Assembly: GCA_905236455.1 (NCBI GenBank)
Contig: CAJOPT010000089.1
Location: forward strand, 1 to 51,850
Reading direction: 5' to 3'
Length of the DNA: 51,850 bases
DNA from: an uncultured Prevotella sp.
GTDB lineage: Bacteria > Bacteroidota > Bacteroidia > Bacteroidales > Bacteroidaceae
Shown: one piece after another, positions 1-10,400 of the stretch
How positions within the stretch are numbered: the first letter of the stretch is position 1
Layout of the letters: each line of letters begins with the position of its first letter
Notes under the pieces: generated by a model
What the model was told of the DNA's origin: nothing
What the model saw: the letters and a program-made list of their open reading frames with translations, nothing else
Databases searched by the model: none
Made by a program: the position numbers and the translations under genes

Positions 1-16
1 ATAAATTGCTAAAAAA

Positions 17-465
<449 letters not shown>

Positions 466-484
<19 letters not shown>

Positions 485-834
485 CTGATTTTTCTTAATT
501 CTCCATTAAAGCATTTGGCCAGACTTGCAGTTGTCTGTCCGGCAGCTACCATCAGAGGGCTGCGTTTCCCATTGATACGTACATCGATGACGGGGATGCT
601 TAGCATTTCCCGTTTCAGATCTGTTGTAAGTTCTTCATTCACGTCCATGCGTGACATGACATTGATGACTAAATCATCAACAAACGGGCGGTAAGGTTCC
701 ATGATGTCATCAGCAAGACAGAATGCATTATATCTGTTATGGTGGTGTATTCCATAAACAGGCAAAAGTCCACTGGCAACCAATGACCTCGCGACTACTC
801 CCCGAAGAATGGCATAGCCGTAGTTTAACAGATT
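466..834 (-). pseudogene. cas1: cas1 3' fragment (type II-C integrase), N-terminal half missing
   Basis: The frame from 834 down to the TGA at 466-468 reads NLLNYGYAILRGVVARSLVA, then a SGLLPVYGIHHHNRYNAF block and LADDIMEPYRPFVDD, ending AGQTTASLAKCF...ISYPEFV. These are the C-terminal landmarks of Cas1, with the metal-binding His (GIHHHN) and Asp (LADD) present; the third metal ligand (Glu, upstream) is absent. About 122 codons remain of roughly 300. No start codon precedes it: the 5' end is joined directly to a piece of cas9 at nt ~830-836. It cannot encode an active integrase. In II-C loci the order is cas9-cas1-cas2, and that order is kept here. Confidence 0.85.
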
Positions 835-1166
835 TTAACGATGACTTCCACCATATCGCCAATGCTGCGTGGTGCGACTTTTCCTGATTTCCTTTGAGTT
901 GCTCCATTTTCATAGGTGATGGTGTACCAGAATATCCCCTTGCGCTTCTTGTCTTCATCCATTTTCTCCACATTGGTAACACGCAAGACTTTGTATTCTT
1001 CATTATCTGCCGTTTGAGTCTCTTCTTCCTGACCTCGAAGTTGGTAGTATCCGCGTTTTGTGTTAAAATTCAAAATAATCCATGCTAACTCTTCTCTTTG
1101 GATAGGTTTTGATAAGGCTTTCTTGCGAAGATAATAAATGGTCCAATCGTATAATACGAAATTTAG
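825..1166 (-). pseudogene. cas9: cas9 internal fragment (type II-C), both ends deleted
   Basis: Open minus-strand frame containing YYLRKKALSKPIQREELAW, then IILNFNTKRGYYQLRGQEEE, ending near MVEVIVK. The NFNxKRGYYQLRG block is the stretch just after the bridge helix in Bacteroidetes II-C Cas9 proteins. Only ~110 codons of a ~1,400-codon gene remain. RuvC-I and the start lie beyond the upstream joint (nt ~1140-1165); HNH, RuvC-II/III and the PAM-interacting domain are lost in a deletion that fuses this piece to cas1 at nt ~830. The frame closes on a TAA formed at 825-827 by that joint. The exact 5' boundary against the tracrRNA gene is uncertain. Confidence 0.8.
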
Positions 1167-1304
1167 CTAATCACAATAAGGATTATTCCGTTGTGAAAAC
1201 AATTGGGCGGGGTGACTCGCCCTTATTTTATTACAAAGTCTTTGTCTATGGCTCTGAAAGAAATAAGCCGCTGCATCATTATGATGCAGCGGCTTATTTC
1301 TTTT
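1150..1304 (+). ncRNA. tracrRNA-like gene of the decayed type II-C locus
   Basis: Reading rightward from ~1150 there is a putative anti-repeat (GAAATTTAGCTAATCACAA, ending near 1176), then AATAAGGATTATTCCGTTGT, which closely matches the nexus layout of known tracrRNAs (AATAAGG...TCCGTTA in the SpCas9 tracrRNA). Next come a GGGCG/CGCCC hairpin (1205-1222) and a 19-bp perfect hairpin (1260-1300) followed by TTTT. The reverse complement of the anti-repeat, TTGTGATTAGCTAAATTTC, resembles the start of Bacteroidetes II-C CRISPR repeats (GTTGTGATT...). Its own promoter probably lay in the deleted stretch next to cas9; I see no good promoter box left, so expression is doubtful. Confidence 0.7.
1260..1304. 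terminator. 19-bp hairpin terminator between tracrRNA and pectinesterase gene
   Basis: Left arm 1260-1278 and right arm 1282-1300 are perfect inverse complements around a TTA loop; TTTT follows on the plus strand. It closes the tracrRNA-like gene and could also stop minus-strand transcripts leaving the pectinesterase gene (stop at 1353). Confidence 0.8.
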
Positions 1305-1352
1305 GTTATGGTAGTAATTCCAAAATAAGAAGCAAGGATAATCACCTATGTT

Positions 1353-3665
1353 CTATTTGAATGCTACTTTTTTTCCGTTAATGATATATATTCCTTGTGT
1401 AGGTGTACTTACCTTTTGTCCCATAATATTATATATACTTCCGTCAGAATGTTTCTCGGAAGAGAGGTCAAGAGCCTTGATGCTGTCAGGAACACCGTTT
1501 ACTTCCAGTGGCTTGCCGAAACCACCCATCATGTTGGCTGCCCGTACTGTATAGTTGCCACCCTGATAGCCCGTGAGGTCGAAGCTTGACTCTGTACCGT
1601 CAACGATAGTCACATAACTGCCGTTGTTCTCTATGAGATAAGCCTTTGCCTGTTCGCTGGAAGTCCATGTCAGAGTATTGCCTGAAAGACTGACAGAGGT
1701 CATTCCAATCTGGCGGCAATCCTGGTCTGGTGCCCAGTCTGTATAGACGTTGGCAAGCTCGAAGCGAGCTGTCTCGTTAGGCTGTAGGATAGTCTCGTAA
1801 GTCTGACTGTCGTAAGCAGTGAATGTGAGTTGGTTACTGCTTGGACTTACCACGTTGCCTTGTTCGTCGGTGGTGTTATACTCATAGAACTGCATTGCGA
1901 AGCTGTCATTTGAGTTCTTGATACCTTTCACTGTTACACGGAGGCTGTAGTCTATAGGCTTGCCACCTGTCTGGTCGTTGCCGACGCGTAATACCGCATC
2001 AGGTGACAGTACAGAGTTGAGGTATGCCAGCTTTGGCCATCCTCTCCATCCGCGTCCGTAGTCCCATGTGCGAGCCTTGCAGTCTATGTGGCAATTATTG
2101 AAGATATAACCATGTCCGCCAGGTGCGTCAAAGCTCTGTACCTTGGTATATGGTGCTGCGATATGTGTGTCACCCTGATAGCTGCCTTGGCTCGGCTTAC
2201 GGTTTAGAGCTACGAGGTTACATCTGTTGAAGTATACATCACCGTTACCGCAGATGAAGTCAACTGTTCCTTGGAACTCAGAGTCCTCAAAGTAAAGCTG
2301 TCCTGTATCGGTATGTGAATAGTATGTGTCTTGGTTAGAGGTCAGGCAAATTTCCTTTCCGATGGTATGGTGTCCCTCGTCCTGCAGTGCGGCAGCCTGT
2401 CCCTCGTTACCACCGTATGCATAGTTATTCTTAAGTGTGAGGTTCTGAAGGTAAGTGCCCGTTCCTTTGATGACGATAGGGGAGGTACGGCTTACGCTTG
2501 CCTGCTCTGGTTCAATCTGTATTATGACTCCCTCAGTGCTCTCACCTATAATCGATACGTTGTCGACAAATATAGTATCACGTCCGTAAGGTGTGAATCC
2601 AGACTCTGGGTTATGATATGTACCGTAGTCGTATGTGCCATTCTCAAGGAAGATATATTGTCGCACACCAGAAGTGTTCTTGTTGGCATTCTTAATAGCC
2701 TCACGGAATGCGTTTACATCGCCCGAAGGAATAATAACATAGTCGCCTTTCATCAGGTCTTCCATTGACGCGAACTTTCCTGTAATTACCTTGTCTCCGT
2801 CCATGGTGAGCTGATAAGGTGAGGCGACACTGATTAGATTGTCACCGGCGTCGTACCATCCAAGGAAGCGGTAGTCTGGGTTAGTGGTTTGAGAGAGTGT
2901 GACGATGTCACCACTCTCAAATGATGTTCCAGCAGGTGACACTGACACCGTACCGCCTTCATCTGGACTGGCACTGAGAGTGAGAGAGTACATAATGGCT
3001 TGCCCCACGGTTCCGTTTACGGTTCCCTCAATAAACACGTCACCGATACTTACGGTCTTGTTGCTACCCATGTTGTATACATTTATACGCAGAGCACAAG
3101 CATCTTCACTGGCTTTGTTACCTGTGAGGTCATACTCCAGAATAGAGCAGGTCTCGTCACCGCCACTTGGATTCTTGTCGCGGTTAGGCTTGATATTTGT
3201 TGCCAGGGATTTCGTGGTTCCGTCACCATTCACCCATGTGATGTCTACGCTGCATTTGTCAGTGAGCCAGCGTGCAATCTTCAGACCAACCTTTGTCGGT
3301 GTGAAGGCGATGCCGGTCTTAGGATCAAGTGTAAAGGTGATGGCGTTGCCGTCATTGGCGCTGGTTTCCTTGCCTGTAGGTTTGAAATACGTCTGTGTGT
3401 AGCCGTCGGAGGTTGTGGCAACAGTGCTGGTGGCATAGTCTTTTCCGCTCTCGTAGTCTACTTTGATGTTACTTCCCAGGCTCATGCCTGCAGTCTTAAA
3501 GAAATCATTGGCGTTGTCAGGAGTAAGAACAGCGTTCTCCGTTCCTGTGCCAGTTGTCAGTGCCCATGTGGCATTTAATGCCATGTTGTCGGCAGTCTGT
3601 GCGCTGACAGTCATTCCTGTGCTAATTAGCAGGGCAGTCAGCATAGTTTTTAGTTTGTTTGTCAT
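1353..3665 (-). CDS. Secreted pectin methylesterase (CE8) with InlB-like repeat and T9SS-like tail
   Basis: A 770-residue exported enzyme expected to remove methyl esters from homogalacturonan so that lyases and galacturonases can act. The start at 3665 (MTNKLKTMLTALL) gives a normal signal peptide ending SAQ; the frame stays open 28 codons further upstream but that adds an implausible leader. Residues ~25-215 are a beta-rich accessory region, ~227-298 an InlB-like repeat (EGGTVSVSP...YRFLGWYD), ~305-600 the pectinesterase beta-helix, and ~655-720 a fibronectin-like stretch. Expected catalytic residues are visible: Q428 (AALQDEG), D446 (NQDTYY), D469 (GTVDFICG) and R538/W540 (GRGW). The C-terminus (IYNIMGQKVS...GIYIINGKKVAFK) resembles a type IX secretion tail. 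It lies downstream of the SusCD operon, beyond a strong terminator, so it is probably transcribed separately. Confidence 0.9.
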   Translation of the reverse strand: MTNKLKTMLTALLISTGMTVSAQTADNMALNATWALTTGTGTENAVLTPDNANDFFKTAGMSLGSNIKVDYESGKDYATSTVATTSDGYTQTYFKPTGKETSANDGNAITFTLDPKTGIAFTPTKVGLKIARWLTDKCSVDITWVNGDGTTKSLATNIKPNRDKNPSGGDETCSILEYDLTGNKASEDACALRINVYNMGSNKTVSIGDVFIEGTVNGTVGQAIMYSLTLSASPDEGGTVSVSPAGTSFESGDIVTLSQTTNPDYRFLGWYDAGDNLISVASPYQLTMDGDKVITGKFASMEDLMKGDYVIIPSGDVNAFREAIKNANKNTSGVRQYIFLENGTYDYGTYHNPESGFTPYGRDTIFVDNVSIIGESTEGVIIQIEPEQASVSRTSPIVIKGTGTYLQNLTLKNNYAYGGNEGQAAALQDEGHHTIGKEICLTSNQDTYYSHTDTGQLYFEDSEFQGTVDFICGNGDVYFNRCNLVALNRKPSQGSYQGDTHIAAPYTKVQSFDAPGGHGYIFNNCHIDCKARTWDYGRGWRGWPKLAYLNSVLSPDAVLRVGNDQTGGKPIDYSLRVTVKGIKNSNDSFAMQFYEYNTTDEQGNVVSPSSNQLTFTAYDSQTYETILQPNETARFELANVYTDWAPDQDCRQIGMTSVSLSGNTLTWTSSEQAKAYLIENNGSYVTIVDGTESSFDLTGYQGGNYTVRAANMMGGFGKPLEVNGVPDSIKALDLSSEKHSDGSIYNIMGQKVSTPTQGIYIINGKKVAFK

Positions 3666-3697
3666 AACGATTATAGTTTTGTAGATGTTATTTGTTG

Positions 3698-3705
3698 CAA
3701 AGGTA
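3698..3705 (-). promoter_or_regulatory. Probable -7 box upstream of first pectinesterase
   Basis: On the minus strand TACCTTTG (TAnnTTTG consensus) lies 33 nt before the chosen ATG at 3665. No convincing -33 TTTG at 19-20 bp was found, so confidence is moderate. It supports the shorter start, because it lies inside the longer reading frame. Confidence 0.5.
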
Positions 3706-3747
3706 AATAAAAAAATGTAAGTTAATAGTTTCTTTAATAAGTTTAAC

Positions 3748-3784
3748 AAAAGAGTGGCACTTCAAAATTAAGTGCCACTCTTTT
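3748..3784 (-). terminator. Strong terminator after the SusC-SusD-lipoprotein operon
   Basis: A perfect 15-bp stem (3748-3762 with 3770-3784) around a 7-nt loop, with A-runs and T-runs at both ends, begins 18 nt past the stop of the surface lipoprotein gene. It separates the SusCD operon from the downstream pectinesterase and could work in either direction. Confidence 0.9.
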
Positions 3785-3802
3785 GAACGTTATGTATCAG
3801 TT

Positions 3803-5440
3803 TTATTCTTCTTCTGGAATCCAACGTGGGTCACCACTCTTGATAGAGGTAACTTTCAAAGTGTAGTCACCATTCTCCGGATCCTTCAGCAAGTCGGTAG
3901 CCTTACCGTCGAACTCGTCATAGCCCTTGATTTTATTGCTTGAAATAACGAAGTCACTCGTAGCAATAGTATTGATGACAGAATGCTCACCCTCTGAACG
4001 AATACCTTTGGCTGTGGTTGAGAAGGTCTTCGCTAAGATTACATTCTCGACGTTTATTTCTGGCATCTTGTTCTGAGCATCGATGAAGTATCTACCACCA
4101 CCGATGATATTGTAGAAGGTACAATCCTTAACATCAACAGTATTAACTTGAGCATCAGGAATCTGAATGAAGTTGTGCTGTAGCTTGAAGAAGGTAGAGT
4201 TGGTGATGCTGATAGAACCTATCGTGTATGCCGCATTGTTGGCATAAATTAACGCATAGCCACCATTACCTTGATCACCAATGATACAGTTGTCGACTAT
4301 CAGCTTCTCAACAGACTTGGCATCAGAGCTTTGGAAACGAACCAGTGAACGGCTCATGCCATTGATGTGAATGTCGTCGAAGGAGAGCTCACCCAGCGTA
4401 CAAGAAGCGCTCTGGTTGATGAAGTACTGGCATCCTCCGTCCTTAATCTCTATGTTATGGAAGCGAACGAATCCGTGGCTGCCACGAATGTCGACAGACT
4501 TCGACAGGTTAAGTACAGGTCTGTCTCCACCAGCGTGTCCAAAGAATGTTACAGACATTCCGTCTGGAATTCTTACGCTTGTGGATGATCCGTCATCGCT
4601 TGTTCCATGAATATCAAAGGTGATACCCGCTGGAATACCAATAACAACACTGTAGTTAGCAGGGTCAGCACCGGCAGCTATAGCCTCTGCGGCAATCTCT
4701 TCCATCATATCCTTTGTCAGTACAGTGATGTCTGAAGGCAACTCATAGGTATAGCCGTCTGTCGGCATAGCAACAGGAGTTGTGACAGATAAGCTTCCGC
4801 GCTTTACGTCGCCGTTGAAGAGCTGAATGGTGTATGTGGTGGTTGGTGCGAGACCAACTACATCGAACTTACCTTCAGCCTTTTGCTGGTCAGTGAGCTG
4901 GTAAGAACTTACTTCCTCACCGTTAGCAAGAATCACAATATGTGTGACTTCTGATCCAGGAACCCATGATGTGTGAATCGCATTCTCGGTGATGTCCTCA
5001 TTAGTAAGCTCAAAGAAAAGCTGCTCTGCCAATGTCGTGAAATAATATTTTCCGCTACCGGTCTTGTAATACAGCCACTTAGAGCTTGGCTTATTATCAG
5101 ACAATGTCCTTACACGTAGGAAATACTTAGTCTCACCACTCAAACCGCGGATAGTGTCATCAGCAGTCTTGAATATCTGTACTATAGAAGATTCGCTAAC
5201 TTCGTCGAGATACAAAGAGTCTTTGCTTAACTCAACCTGATAACCAGAGGCACCGCTGACTGGCTTGAAGGATACGCCAACCTTTGTATCATAGCGGTCA
5301 AGCGTAATGTCACCCGTCGGCGAGAACATTCTGTTTGTGGAACTATCTGTTCCCCAGTCGTTCGCGTCAGTACATGACGTGAAAGCAGTCGCGCCAAGCA
5401 TCATCAATGATGCCGTACCTATTTTTAATATTGTTTTCAT
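3803..5440 (-). CDS. Surface lipoprotein of the pectin PUL (DUF5123/DUF4957-like, fibronectin III plus beta-helix)
   Basis: A 545-residue lipoprotein: signal peptide with lipobox TAFTSC (Cys23), two fibronectin III-like stretches (~45-130 with the GASGYQVELSKD pattern, ~135-225), then from ~235 a right-handed beta-helix-like region rich in N/D-T/S repeats (IRGSHGFVRFHNIEIKDGG, FDDIHINGMSRSLVRF). This arrangement matches the DUF5123/DUF4957 proteins that often follow SusCD pairs in pectin loci and occupy the SusE/SusF position. Expected role: binding pectic oligosaccharides at the cell surface. It is third in the operon, 27 nt after susD, and is followed by the terminator. No lyase catalytic motif was recognised, so binding is favoured over catalysis; that is inference. 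Confidence 0.8.
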   Translation of the reverse strand: MKTILKIGTASLMMLGATAFTSCTDANDWGTDSSTNRMFSPTGDITLDRYDTKVGVSFKPVSGASGYQVELSKDSLYLDEVSESSIVQIFKTADDTIRGLSGETKYFLRVRTLSDNKPSSKWLYYKTGSGKYYFTTLAEQLFFELTNEDITENAIHTSWVPGSEVTHIVILANGEEVSSYQLTDQQKAEGKFDVVGLAPTTTYTIQLFNGDVKRGSLSVTTPVAMPTDGYTYELPSDITVLTKDMMEEIAAEAIAAGADPANYSVVIGIPAGITFDIHGTSDDGSSTSVRIPDGMSVTFFGHAGGDRPVLNLSKSVDIRGSHGFVRFHNIEIKDGGCQYFINQSASCTLGELSFDDIHINGMSRSLVRFQSSDAKSVEKLIVDNCIIGDQGNGGYALIYANNAAYTIGSISITNSTFFKLQHNFIQIPDAQVNTVDVKDCTFYNIIGGGRYFIDAQNKMPEINVENVILAKTFSTTAKGIRSEGEHSVINTIATSDFVISSNKIKGYDEFDGKATDLLKDPENGDYTLKVTSIKSGDPRWIPEEE

Positions 5441-5467
5441 AATTCTAATTCTCAGTCTTTAATGTTA

Positions 5468-7444
5468 TTAGTCGCTATAACCATATGAGTTGTGCAGTGT
5501 TCCGTTTGATGCGGAAATGGTCGTAGAGCCAATCGGCATGATATAGCGGTTCTTTATCGCTGGTTCCTCGTAAGTAATGGATCCATCCATGTTTACGACA
5601 CTATTGCCGACGAGACCGCTTGAGATTGATGGCAGGTTAGTATAAACCTGTGTAGTTGTCTCTTTTGTTATATCACTATTACCAAATGAGTTGACACTGC
5701 CGGCATAGTCAGATTCTCCCTTTCCAGATGGGAAACCATACCATGTGACACTGGACATGTCAAGCTTTGTCTTCTTGTCATCAGTGTAGTTGAAATAAAC
5801 TTTCTTCTGATATATACCGCCAACAAGCTGATCGAGATAAGTCTGTTTCATCTCTTTGATCTTCTCAGCAAGCAGGTTCCAGCGGATAAGGTCGAACTTG
5901 CGTACACCTTCGCCAGCCAGCTCCCATGCGTTCTCCTGAACGATAGCGTTGAAGAACTCTTTCTTGTCGGCTGGGATGTTGGTGATATATTGCTGTGAGA
6001 CGCTCTTATCATTGAATCCGCGGTCATGAACAAGGGCAAGAGCCTGACGTGCGGTCATGCCTGCGTCGTCAGAGTATCTTCCATCAGGACCAGCGAGCTC
6101 ATTCATCACCTCAGCATAGTAGAGCAACAATTGTGCATAGCGCATCTTTGAAGGATTGATACCAGTCATGTGCTTCGCTGATGCCACAAGGTTCTCGTTG
6201 AGCCATGTGTCATTCATCTTACGTGGATCCCATTTTCCTACATATAATCCGAACGGAGCGTCACCAAGCATCTGTTCTTCAGTAACTCCAGTAGTGGTGT
6301 TCTGTGCAATCTGCATAGCAGAGACAGTGAGGTCACGACGGATGTCGGCAGGGTCATAAGAATAGAGTAGTGGTGCTGTAACCTTCATCTTACCAGTAGA
6401 GTTTCCATAACCATAGAGACTGGTAACGCCATTGAGTCGTACACCGACAGTATATCCAAGCTCACTGCTTACGTTCAGACCCATTGGAATCTCGAATAAG
6501 TTCTCGTGATATGTCTGGTCGACTACGAGCTTGTTTACATTATCCCAGTATGTGTTAATAGGAGCAAGTGAATGCTTGCCACTGGTAATGACAGCGGAAA
6601 GATTCTTAAGAGCGCGCTCATAGAGAGCCTTGCGTACAGACTCGTTAGGGCGTTGTGTCGGATATGTCCCATCTGAATAGTCAGCGGTCTCATAGCCTTC
6701 CTTGGCAGATTCGCGGATAGCATAGCCAGCACGTGTGAGTGCTATCTGAGCCAACAGTGCATGTGCATAACCCTTTGTGACACGCTCAGTGGTATAGCCT
6801 GCGACCTCGTCAGCCCAAGGAAGCAATGTAACAGCCTCATCCAAGTCGTCCATCAGGGCATCCATGATGGCGTCGCGGTCAGTCTTTGGCAGGTATACGT
6901 TACTAAGGTCGCTCTTTGATGGCTCGACTTTGAATGGTACGTCACCAAAGAAGCGAATGAGGTCGAGATATGTCATGGCACGTAGCACCAGTGATTCGCC
7001 AAGATAGCGTTCCATCTCTTTCTGGTTGTTGCCGCCAGCATTAAGCAGCTCGCTGCCTCTGATTCCCACAATGTTCAGGTTGGCATCCTCGATAATACCA
7101 TAGAGGTTTGTCCATACATCGCTGAGACGTGCCCAGCTTGGATCCATGTTGTAGTTCATCTCACCGCGCTCGCTTGTCACGTTAACGGCGTTGTCTCCCA
7201 GACCGTCAACCAGTTCCACGTCGCTGTTCATACACCAAACGATAGACAGGTCCTGTGAATAGGTACGGTCTTGTGTCAGCTGTCCATAAAGTCTGTTGAC
7301 ACGCAGTCCTGTATAGTAGGGAGACTTCCATACTGACTCGTCATTTTGCTCGGAAGGGGAAGTCTGCTCCAGGAAGTCAGAGCATGAGGACAGCAGAACT
7401 ATTCCTGCGGCAAATGCGAATATTGAAAATATTTTTTTCTTCAT
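5468..7444 (-). CDS. SusD/RagB-family nutrient-binding lipoprotein
   Basis: A 658-residue outer-membrane lipoprotein (VLLSSC, Cys21) of the SusD family: the conserved start SDFLEQTSPSEQN, helical repeats through ~300 (YLGESLVLRAMTYLDLIRFF, the typical RA..Y..L...G segment), and a C-terminal part with LAGEGVRKFDLIRWN, a SusD signature. It forms the lid on the SusC channel and captures the oligosaccharide. It sits 20 nt after susC, clearly co-transcribed. Surrounding pectinases point to galacturonan oligomers as ligand, but the sequence alone does not show specificity. Confidence 0.95.
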   Translation of the reverse strand: MKKKIFSIFAFAAGIVLLSSCSDFLEQTSPSEQNDESVWKSPYYTGLRVNRLYGQLTQDRTYSQDLSIVWCMNSDVELVDGLGDNAVNVTSERGEMNYNMDPSWARLSDVWTNLYGIIEDANLNIVGIRGSELLNAGGNNQKEMERYLGESLVLRAMTYLDLIRFFGDVPFKVEPSKSDLSNVYLPKTDRDAIMDALMDDLDEAVTLLPWADEVAGYTTERVTKGYAHALLAQIALTRAGYAIRESAKEGYETADYSDGTYPTQRPNESVRKALYERALKNLSAVITSGKHSLAPINTYWDNVNKLVVDQTYHENLFEIPMGLNVSSELGYTVGVRLNGVTSLYGYGNSTGKMKVTAPLLYSYDPADIRRDLTVSAMQIAQNTTTGVTEEQMLGDAPFGLYVGKWDPRKMNDTWLNENLVASAKHMTGINPSKMRYAQLLLYYAEVMNELAGPDGRYSDDAGMTARQALALVHDRGFNDKSVSQQYITNIPADKKEFFNAIVQENAWELAGEGVRKFDLIRWNLLAEKIKEMKQTYLDQLVGGIYQKKVYFNYTDDKKTKLDMSSVTWYGFPSGKGESDYAGSVNSFGNSDITKETTTQVYTNLPSISSGLVGNSVVNMDGSITYEEPAIKNRYIMPIGSTTISASNGTLHNSYGYSD

Positions 7445-7464
7445 TGTTTTTATCTCCTGTTAAA

Positions 7465-10400
7465 TTAGAATGTTACATTTATACCAATCACATAAGAACG
7501 GCTCTTCGGATAGGCTGCATAGTCTATACCAGGGCACATAGGATTACTCTTGCTACTTGTGTCAACTTCTGGGTCATAACCATCATAGCCTGTGAAGGTA
7601 AGCAGGTTATAACCTGTGGCATAGATACGTACACTCTGGATGTAAAGTTTGTTAACCCAAATCTTTGGCAGGGTGTAACCGATAGTTACATTCTGTAGAC
7701 GAAGGAATGAAGCATCTTCTACTGCATAGTCAATAAGCTGCATGGCAGTAACACCACATGGGTTGTAGATGTTTGCGTTCTGATTGAGCTCATTCAGGCG
7801 AGCCATCAGCTCCTCAGCACTTCCATAATAAGTGAGTGTTGATGCAGACGGACGTCCGAGGTTCAGACCTGTAGCAGGATCAATCCAAGTGTAGCGGTTG
7901 TCAACATTGAAATCATCTACGAGGTTATAGTTACGTGCAGAGCCTGCATAGAACGCATTAGCCAGCTTCGTACCATTTACCAGTTTGTTGCCGAGTGAGT
8001 AGTTTAGGAAGACATTGAAGTCAAGGTTGCCGATGCGACCGTCAAAGCCGAAACCACCTGTTGTCGGAGCAATGGTATTACCTAAACGCTGCTTGAGAGG
8101 ATCGCCGTTTCCGTCGAGTTCAACCTTTGGCACACCAGGATAGAGGTTTCCTCCGAATAGAGTATAACTGTTGTCTACACCACCGTTAGCCAACTCCCAT
8201 GCGCGACCGTTGTAGATGAGGTCACCAGTGCCAGTCTCAGGGTTGTATACGGTATAGAAGCCATTAGTCTTGTATCCCCAGATCTCTCCGAGACGTCCAC
8301 CTTGCTCCAGTCGGAAGTTATCGTTGTTTGCCATGGTGCTTCCTGCCCAAGCATAGGTTGCCCATGGGTTATCCATTGCCAACTCTTCAATCTTATTCTT
8401 GTTGTAAGAGATATTAAAGTTGAAGTTCAAGTTTACTTTCTTTGTGTCGATAAGTACTGCGTTCAATGTCAACTCAACACCTTTGTTGGAAGTCTTTCCG
8501 AAGTTCTGATACTGATAAGAGTAACCAGAGTTGGAAGGAACGACGCTACGCATAAGCAAATCATTGGTAGTGTTCCAGTAGAAATCCAAAGTACCATTGA
8601 TGCGGCTACGGAAGAAACCGAAGTCGAGACCGAGGTTACGTGTAACGGTCGTCTCCCACTTCAGGTCAGGGTTATATAAATATGTACCGTGTTGGAGCAT
8701 TGACGCTCTGTCCTCACCGAAGAATGGAGCCTTACCGGTATTACCTGACATAGAGTAAGTTGTGGCGATAAGTCCACTGTTGATACGGTTGTTACCTGCG
8801 GTACCGAAGCTGAGGCGGAGTTTGAGGTTATCCAACCATTTGCTATCCTTCAGGAAGCTTTCCTCAGACATACGCCATGCCAAAGCCAATGATGGGAAAA
8901 CACCCCAGCGATGTCCGTCACCGAACTTGCTGGAACCGTCGGCACGCATTGTGAAGGTTGCCAAGTATTTGTCAGCCATCGTATAGTTGATACGTCCAAA
9001 GAAAGAGAGCAGATTCTCTTTTGCTGCTATCGTTCCCTCATTGTCAAGTGGAATACCTGCGGCTGTGTTGGCTAATACTTCATCAATTGTCATTGATGTA
9101 GGATAGCCTACTGATGTGCTGGTACGTGTTGTCTGTTTGGTACTGCTCCATTCCTGACCCAACAGTATGTTGAGGTGATGGTCGCCGCCAAACAATTTAC
9201 GGTTGTCGTATGTTACAGTGTTCGCATTACGCCAGTTCTGGTTGTTGACACGTATGAACTGTGACTGTGGTGCACCGTTATATCCATATTTAGAGTTTGT
9301 GGTTGCATCACTTGCCCATACCTGGTCTGTATTGTTGTAACGCCATCCGTATCCGAACTCTGTACGGAATGTGAAGTGCTTCCAAGGCTTCCAGTTCAAA
9401 CCTACGTTATAGTTCTGCTGGAAACGCTCCTGGAATTTGTAGGTTGCGGTTATACGCTGGTAAGGTGTACGGCGTACAGAGGTGCTATTCTCCTCATCCT
9501 CGTCATCGTCGCTGCTGGACAGTGTCTCAACAGGTGCCCAACGGACTGTGTTGGCAACAATAGAGTTAGCTGCGTTGCTTTCGTTTGTGTCGGCACCACC
9601 GTTTAGACCATCTAACTTGGTAAATGCCATACGTCCATTGAAATCAAGACTCAACCATTTGTTCAGGTTGGCGTTGATCTTTGCGCTGACATTGTTCTTA
9701 CTGTAACCAGATCCCATCATGATACTCTTCTCATCATTATGGTTGAAACCTACGTTGAACTTCAAATCCTTAGTACCACCACTTACATTGGTGTTGTACT
9801 GGGTCTGATGTCCTGTGCGTCCGAAGACCTCATCCTGCCAGTTGCTGCCGTCAACGCTCTTCCATATATCCATGTCCTCATAGTTGCCGTGGTCTTTACC
9901 GCCAAGCTCGTATTGATAGAGTGCATAGTTGTATGGAGACATAACTTTGATTTCCTTTGTAATCTTCTTCCATCCGTAGTTGGCGTTGAAAGAAACCTGA
10001 GTCTTACCTTCTGAACCACTCTTTGTGGTAACGATGATAACACCATTGGCACCACGGGCACCGTAGATGGCTGTCGAAGAGGCATCCTTCAATACGTCAA
10101 TACTCTGGATCTCAGAAGGAGCGATGTCGCTGATGCTGCTTACAGGGAATCCGTCAACAATATAGAGTGGGGAGTTGTCCTGAGAGAGGGAACCACCACC
10201 ACGCACACGAATCTTAATGTCAGCGTCAGGCGAACCTTCTGTGGTTGTGATGTTTACACCTGCCAGCTTACCTGTCATAGCTTCTCCGACATTAGATACA
10301 GGGATGTCGGCGAGTTTCTCTGAGCTGATAGATGCCACGGCACCGGTAAGGTCCTTCTTACGTACGGTACCATAACCAATAACGACCACTTCGTTCAGAC

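Noticed and set aside
825..1073. A small 82-residue gene starting at 1073
   Set aside because: It would start on TTG inside Cas9 sequence; the Cas9 frame continues past 1073 to about 1140.
3803..5440. Pectate lyase activity of the surface lipoprotein
   Set aside because: Beta-helix-like repeats are visible but no lyase catalytic motif, so only a binding role is suggested.
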